A stretch of DNA of 64,000 bases from Hyphomonadaceae bacterium. Its GTDB lineage: Bacteria > Pseudomonadota > Alphaproteobacteria > Caulobacterales > Hyphomonadaceae. Every line of letters starts with the position of its first letter. Within the stretch, counting starts at the first letter, position 1. Location: positions 62,001 through 126,000 of the forward strand of contig JANSYM010000008.1 of NCBI GenBank assembly GCA_024742355.1, written 5' to 3'. A program made the translations under genes and the position numbers. The notes under the pieces were generated by a model. The model made no database searches, was not told the origin of the DNA, and worked only from the letters and a program-made list of their open reading frames with translations. Shown one piece after another: positions 60,181 to 64,000 of the stretch.

Positions 60181-61041
60181 TCATGCGTCCAGCGCGCAAC
60201 CTTCAATCGTGATCCGGTGCATGATCCGGCGCTGTCCGGGATAATCATTCAGCGCCCAGTGCCAGGTTGATCGATTGTCCCACATGGCGATCGAGCCCGG
60301 CTCCCATTTGAACCGGTGGTGGAAACCGTCACCTTTAAAGACATGGGCGTAGAGCTCGGCCAGCAATGCCTCGCTTTCCGCCTGGTCCAGACCGACCACT
60401 TCGCGGGTGAAGGCTGGATTGACGTAGAGAGCCTTCTTGCCGCTGAGCGGATGCGTAATGACGATCGGGTGTTCCGGGTCAGTCAGCGTGTCGGCGACCG
60501 CCGCGTTGCCGATCCGATGGGTCCCCTCATCATGCGCGCCAGCATCTGTGGTATTGTAATAACTGTCAGGACCTTCACCGAATATGTGTTTGCCGGAATG
60601 CAGCGCGCTGCGACCTTCAATCTTGGCCTTCAGGTCTTCTGGCAGCGTTTCATAGGCTTTGTACATGCTGGCGAACATGGTGTCGCCGCCGCTCTCCGGC
60701 AGCTCACGCGCGACCAGGACAGAGCCCAGCGCCGGTTCATGGTCGTAGGAATGATCGGTGTGCCAGCCGCCGCCAATATTGTCTTTCTGGTCCGGTTCTT
60801 TCGCGACCAGGGCGATCTGCGGATAATCCGGGTGCGCGGCGAAGAAGCGATTGACGTTGATGTCGCCAAAGCGTTCGGCGAAGGCGATGTGATCCTTCTC
60901 CGTGGTATTCTGATCGCGAAAGAAGATCACGCCATGCTCGGCGAACGCGGCCTTGATCGCGTCGAACTCGGTTTCGCTAAGAGTAGTGATGTCCACGTCG
61001 GTAATTTCGGCGCCCAATCCGTCGACTTCGGTGATTTGCAT
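60181..61041 (-). CDS. TauD/TfdA-family 2-oxoglutarate-dependent dioxygenase
   Basis: Non-heme iron dioxygenase of 286 aa. The iron triad is visible as 'GGWHTDHSYD' (H-x-D) and the distal His in 'TWHWALNDYPGQRR', with the following Arg for 2-oxoglutarate. Family members oxidise taurine, 2,4-D, alkyl sulfates or other small molecules; the substrate cannot be named. Taurine transport genes are absent here. It has a strong GGAGGA site and appears to lead a two-gene unit with the trypsin-like protease, an odd pairing with no evident metabolic link. Confidence 0.88.
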   Translation of the reverse strand: MQITEVDGLGAEITDVDITTLSETEFDAIKAAFAEHGVIFFRDQNTTEKDHIAFAERFGDINVNRFFAAHPDYPQIALVAKEPDQKDNIGGGWHTDHSYDHEPALGSVLVARELPESGGDTMFASMYKAYETLPEDLKAKIEGRSALHSGKHIFGEGPDSYYNTTDAGAHDEGTHRIGNAAVADTLTDPEHPIVITHPLSGKKALYVNPAFTREVVGLDQAESEALLAELYAHVFKGDGFHHRFKWEPGSIAMWDNRSTWHWALNDYPGQRRIMHRITIEGCALDA

Positions 61042-61122
61042 AATATTCCTCCGCTGGCTTCGTCTTGTGGAAGCATGTCTGGGATGAAAGTACGCACTTT
61101 ACGTCGGGGTCGTCAAAGCCCA

Positions 61123-61983
61123 CTACTCACCCTTGACCAGGCGCTCGACATTGGCGCGGTAGGATCGACCAATTGGCAGCGTATTGCCCGAGGCGAGCTG
61201 CAGCTCTGCCCCGCCATTTCCGCGCGGCGTGATTTTGCTGATCTGGGTGATCTGCACAAGGAACGACCGGTGACAGCGCACATGCGAGGCCTCAATTTTC
61301 TCAATCAGGGTTTCCAGCTCTGAGAGCGAAATCCGCACCAGATGCATGCCCGTTTCGGTTTTAATCTCGACATAGTTCGACGCCGCCTTCGCCCACCAGA
61401 TTTCGGTCGGTCGAAAAATCAGGGTTCGACCTCCCGAGTTCAGGACCAGGCGCTGGTGATCCTCGGCTTGTTGCGTACGACCCGCCGCATCGAGGCGCAG
61501 GCGTTCAAGACTGCGAAACAGGAAGAAGGCCGCGAGATTGAGCAGATAGGTGTATACGATTTCCCGCGACTCATAGAGCCAGACCAGTGGCTCGCCGACG
61601 CTGGTCTCATAATATCCATCGAGAAAAATCGGCCAAAGCACCGAACGAACACCGGCCAGCAACAGCACTTGCGCGATGATGTACGCGATCAACCCGAAAA
61701 ACAGGATCAGCGCTGTCTTGGCCGCCTCTTCGCGCGAGAACCGCGCGCGTGACAGCAGCAGCGGGATGAGCGGAACCACCAACAGGACCGCAATGTCGGA
61801 GGCGAAATGGATTACCCACGGCTCAATCGCATTGATGCGGATGCCCGCGGCCTGGGCTTCAATCTGTTCGGAGCTCGATGATATGATCCAGGACAGGACG
61901 GCGAAAAATGCGATGGCGGCATAGGCCATCCGGTCTGCGCGCCGGTCGGCAATCCGTTCCAGATGATTCTGGTTCACATCCAT
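61123..61983 (-). CDS. Membrane-bound LytTR-type transcriptional regulator
   Basis: One-component regulator of about 286 aa. The N-terminal half has four hydrophobic helices ('MAYAAIAFFAVLSWIIS', 'WVIHFASDIAVLLVVPLIPLLL', 'ALILFFGLIAYIIAQVLLLAG', 'YTYLLNLAAFFLFRSL'); the C-terminal half is a LytTR DNA-binding domain ('VEIKTETGMHLVRISLSELE', 'ASHVRCHRSFLVQI', 'LPIGRSYRANVERLV'). There is no receiver domain, so the signal is probably sensed in the membrane. I use the ATG at 61983; a TTG at 62010 is possible. It diverges from the TPR protein gene, its likely target, across about 200 bases. Confidence 0.85.
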   Translation of the reverse strand: MDVNQNHLERIADRRADRMAYAAIAFFAVLSWIISSSSEQIEAQAAGIRINAIEPWVIHFASDIAVLLVVPLIPLLLSRARFSREEAAKTALILFFGLIAYIIAQVLLLAGVRSVLWPIFLDGYYETSVGEPLVWLYESREIVYTYLLNLAAFFLFRSLERLRLDAAGRTQQAEDHQRLVLNSGGRTLIFRPTEIWWAKAASNYVEIKTETGMHLVRISLSELETLIEKIEASHVRCHRSFLVQITQISKITPRGNGGAELQLASGNTLPIGRSYRANVERLVKGE

Positions 61984-62187
61984 GTCTTTCTTATGCGCTT
62001 TGGGCTGCAATCATAGAAGTGGTTTCCAACGACGTTCGCACCTTATGGGTGCCACTCGCCCCAAATGGTCTGCCTTCATACCAAGCGCGCCCTGATCGTC
62101 CCTGAGCCGAAGACAAGATCGCGTGATCGCGGTCTAGATACACATAAGAGCGCCATGGAGCCGCCGACATAGAGAGGACAATTTGAC

Positions 62188-62751
62188 ATGAAACTCATTC
62201 GAGCCATCGCTGGCATTGCCACCCTGGTGATGTTGTCTGGAACCGCAAACGCCCAATCCCTCGTGCTCGGCGACGGCCTTGCCCGGCAGTGTTATGTTGA
62301 CGCCGTCAGCGGCAATCCGGGCAAGCAGCGCGCCATCGCAAGATGCAAGGCGGCGCTGCGAAATGTCGGCATGTCAAAACTCAATCGTGCCTCGACCTGG
62401 GTCAATCTTGGCATTCTTCAGATGCGGTCCGGAGCTTATGAGGACTCTATGGTCTCCTATGATCGCTCTCTGGGGATCGCGCCCGACTCGCCGGAAGCCC
62501 TGATCAATCGCGGGGCAGCGCTGATCTATCTGGGCCGAAATGACGAAGCCGTCGAAAACCTGACGCGTAGCATTGAGCTCGAGACCAAGAAACTCCCTGA
62601 GGCCTTGTACAATCGCGCCCTCGCTTACGAAAAGCTCGAACAATACGAGTCTGCTTATTACGACTTGAGCCGCGCACTGGAGCTTCGCCCTGACTTCGAG
62701 ACCGCCGCGCGCGCTCTGTCGCGCTACTCCGTTGAGGAAGTGGAAGACTGA
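62188..62751 (+). CDS. Exported TPR-repeat protein
   Basis: Protein of 187 aa with a signal peptide ('AGIATLVMLSGTANAQ') and three or so tetratricopeptide repeats between residues about 65 and 170 (for example 'TWVNLGILQMRSGAYEDSMV' and 'ALYNRALAYEKLEQYESAYYDL'). It is expected to bind another protein in the periplasm. It has a GAGAGGA site. It lies between the divergent LytTR regulator and the convergent Tad genes, so it may belong to either context. Confidence 0.85.
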   Translation: MKLIRAIAGIATLVMLSGTANAQSLVLGDGLARQCYVDAVSGNPGKQRAIARCKAALRNVGMSKLNRASTWVNLGILQMRSGAYEDSMVSYDRSLGIAPDSPEALINRGAALIYLGRNDEAVENLTRSIELETKKLPEALYNRALAYEKLEQYESAYYDLSRALELRPDFETAARALSRYSVEEVED

Positions 62752-62768
62752 ACCGCTCCAGCCTGAAT

Positions 62769-63182
62769 TCAGACGCGTGGCACCGAAACGTCGATATCGA
62801 ACCGGGCTGTGAAAGACGGAAAAAACGGCACTTCGACCTCGTGATAATAGGTGCCTGAGATCGTGCCCAGCGCGGCGGTCCCCACTGTCGTGACATTATA
62901 ATTGATCTCGACGGCGGCATTGGAATCAATCGTCTTGATGCGTGCATCTATATAATCCTGGATGGCGGCCTCATCGAGGCTGGTGTCCAGCAGGGCGGCG
63001 CGCGCCGCCTTGTTGATCGCCCACTGCACTGTGTTGCCCTTGTGCAGAGCAAGTCCGATTTGCAAGGCCATCAATACCATGGACATCAGCACCGGCGCGA
63101 TGAGCGCGAACTCAATCGCCGTCGCGCCTTCATCGCGGCGCAACACCCGCCATTGTGCCCTATCGAATGCGAACAGTTTCAT
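62769..63182 (-). CDS. tadE: TadE-family pilus assembly protein (pseudopilin-like)
   Basis: Protein of 137 aa with the TadE motif near the N-terminus: a short basic lead, 'EGATAIEFALIAPVLMSMVL' with the Glu five residues into the hydrophobic helix, as in minor Tad/Flp pseudopilins processed by TadV/CpaA-type peptidases. A mainly beta C-terminal domain follows. It overlaps the neighbouring TadF-like gene by 23 bases and is the last gene of this Tad unit in the window. TadE and TadF are not always separable by sequence, so the symbol is by order and similarity. Confidence 0.85.
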   Translation of the reverse strand: MKLFAFDRAQWRVLRRDEGATAIEFALIAPVLMSMVLMALQIGLALHKGNTVQWAINKAARAALLDTSLDEAAIQDYIDARIKTIDSNAAVEINYNVTTVGTAALGTISGTYYHEVEVPFFPSFTARFDIDVSVPRV

Positions 63183-63585
63183 CAGAATAATACCGTTTCT
63201 GGATCAGCAGGCCATCATAATAGGCGGCGACGACAATCTTCTTGAACGCATCCGGCTGGGTGCCGTCCGGACAGACATTGGTGCACACCGCGACGATTTC
63301 GCCGCAGGTACAGAACCGCTCGGTTTCAATGGTCGAGTGTTCGGGGCGCCGCGTCCAGGCATGGTCGATGACGGCGATGGCCGTGTCGGAATCCTGTCCA
63401 CCCATCAAGAAATAGTCCACTCCGCTTTTAACCGAAGAGGTCATGTCGGAGCGGGCATGGATATACATGCCAACATCCACCAGGCCCATGATCGCAAATG
63501 CGAGCACGGGGGCGATGAATCCGAATTCAATGCTGGCAATCGCATCGTCTTCACCGCGGCGTCTGTGCCGTCTTAATCTCCACAT
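63160..63585 (-). CDS. tadF: TadE/TadF-like minor pseudopilin with cysteine cluster
   Basis: Protein of 141 aa with an N-terminal pseudopilin-type helix ('AIASIEFGFIAPVLAFAIMG') and a soluble domain with four closely spaced cysteines in 'CTCGEIVAVCTNVC', probably disulfide-bonded in the periplasm. GGAG six bases before the ATG at 63585 decides the start; a GTG just upstream is the track start. It lies between the TadG-like and TadE-like genes with tight spacing. It likely primes or assembles the Flp pilus. Confidence 0.8.
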   Translation of the reverse strand: MWRLRRHRRRGEDDAIASIEFGFIAPVLAFAIMGLVDVGMYIHARSDMTSSVKSGVDYFLMGGQDSDTAIAVIDHAWTRRPEHSTIETERFCTCGEIVAVCTNVCPDGTQPDAFKKIVVAAYYDGLLIQKRYYSDETVRIR

Positions 63586-63588
63586 CAC

Positions 63589-64000
63589 TCACTCCAATAG
63601 TTTTACAAAGCCGGGCAATTGGGCGTTGGTGATGCCATAGGCATCGCAATCACCGGTCATGTTGGAACCGCCAGTAAGATCGATCCTGAAGGCGACAATC
63701 TGCAGGCAGCCATCCTGCCCGGTGAAGTCGCCGGCATAGGTGACATCACCGGCAGCCGCGTACAGCGTGCCGGTCAGCAATGAATCTGCCGTGCCATTGA
63801 AAATGTACTCTGAAGAGCTGTCACTGCGATCACCAAAGAACAGAATGCCCGCATAGGGTCCCGTCGTCGGCGCGGTCAGGTTGACAGTGGACGTTCCGCG
63901 AAAACCGAGATCGGCCCCGCCGGTCAGGTAGAAAGTCACATCCGTGCCAGTGACATCGGCATTCGCCGCCGTCGACAGGCTTTGTCCATCAATGATGTAG
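63589..64000 (-). CDS. tadG: TadG-like pilus assembly protein, C-terminal part (truncated by window edge)
   Basis: The visible 137 residues are the C-terminus of a longer reading frame that stays open to the right edge; the GTG at 63939 is not a true start. The sequence ('LTGGADLGFRGTSTVNLTAPT', 'GTLYAAAGDVTYAGDFTG', 'IVAFRIDLTGGSNMTGDC') is the glycine-rich beta-helical-looking tail found in TadG/Flp-pilus proteins and related putative adhesive proteins of alphaproteobacteria. The stop is followed within a few bases by the TadF-like gene. The identity depends mainly on this neighbourhood. Confidence 0.75.
   Translation of the reverse strand, partial: YIIDGQSLSTAANADVTGTDVTFYLTGGADLGFRGTSTVNLTAPTTGPYAGILFFGDRSDSSSEYIFNGTADSLLTGTLYAAAGDVTYAGDFTGQDGCLQIVAFRIDLTGGSNMTGDCDAYGITNAQLPGFVKLLE

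Noticed and set aside
59253-60212. 319-residue plus-strand ORF
   Set aside because: Antisense to the S1 protease gene with its complete triad; no homology visible.
1-64000. tRNA, rRNA, CRISPR array, transposase, prophage or defence genes
   Set aside because: Looked for and not seen: no repeat-spacer pattern, no transposase or integrase-like protein, no cloverleaf that I could recognise by eye. A covariance-model scan would be needed for small RNAs.

Overview
This window comes from an alphaproteobacterium of moderately high GC. The best fit is a marine member of Caulobacterales/Hyphomonadales (Hyphomonadaceae-like). This rests on gene order (complete nuo operon, then birA, coaX, rnj, methylmalonyl-CoA epimerase and a DUF1467 gene), a Tad pilus locus and DUF3604 lipoproteins. 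It is inferred from remembered family context, not from a search. I found no rRNA, tRNA, CRISPR array, insertion sequence or prophage. The coding is tight, and no gap between genes exceeds about 280 bases.

Region 1 (1-14.5 kb) is a surface-glycan cluster. It holds a GT4 glycosyltransferase (cut by the window edge), a Wzx/MOP-type flippase, a sulfotransferase, a UDP-GlcNAc/UDP-hexose dehydrogenase, and a four-gene operon: polyprenyl-phosphate-type GT2, LPG-synthase-like membrane protein, UGM-like flavoenzyme, polysaccharide deacetylase. It also holds a CmoA-like methyltransferase, a second UGM-like flavoenzyme, another GT2 and an ArnT/PMT-like membrane protein. The most striking signal of the window is here. 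Five close matches and two weaker matches to the sigma-54 -24/-12 promoter lie just upstream of almost every transcription unit, correctly oriented and 25-85 bases from the start codon. The cluster therefore looks like a dedicated RpoN regulon making a sulfated or otherwise modified glycan. The activator is not in the window.

Region 2 (14.5-21.1 kb) is a compact module: a HupE/UreJ-type permease, a membrane-anchored parvulin PPIase and a PHP-like DUF3604 lipoprotein, divergent from a Crp/Fnr regulator that is followed by a second DUF3604 lipoprotein. Region 3 (21.1-42.6 kb) has argE facing a long operon, nuoA-N then birA-coaX-rnj-mce-DUF1467. Four extra genes are threaded between nuo subunits by start/stop overlaps: a lipoprotein (nuoC/nuoD), a VOC protein (nuoD/nuoE), a small two-helix membrane protein (nuoE/nuoF) and a 36-residue ORF missing from the ORF track (nuoH/nuoI).

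Region 4 (42.6-64 kb) is mixed: a GT87-like membrane protein; an XRE regulator with a perfect operator palindrome facing two small membrane proteins; an M24 peptidase; a 1016-residue exported protein (CuAO-N-like domain, probable beta-barrel, two SdrD-B-like repeats) with a strong terminator; a cytochrome c lipoprotein; an LdtR-like MarR regulator in an apparent operon with a barrel-like protein and a homodimeric PDH-E1-like enzyme; a 3-hydroxyisobutyryl-CoA hydrolase; a SulP transporter; an SDR; a trypsin-like lipoprotein behind a TauD-type dioxygenase; a membrane LytTR regulator divergent from a TPR protein; and TadE/F/G pilus genes running off the right edge.
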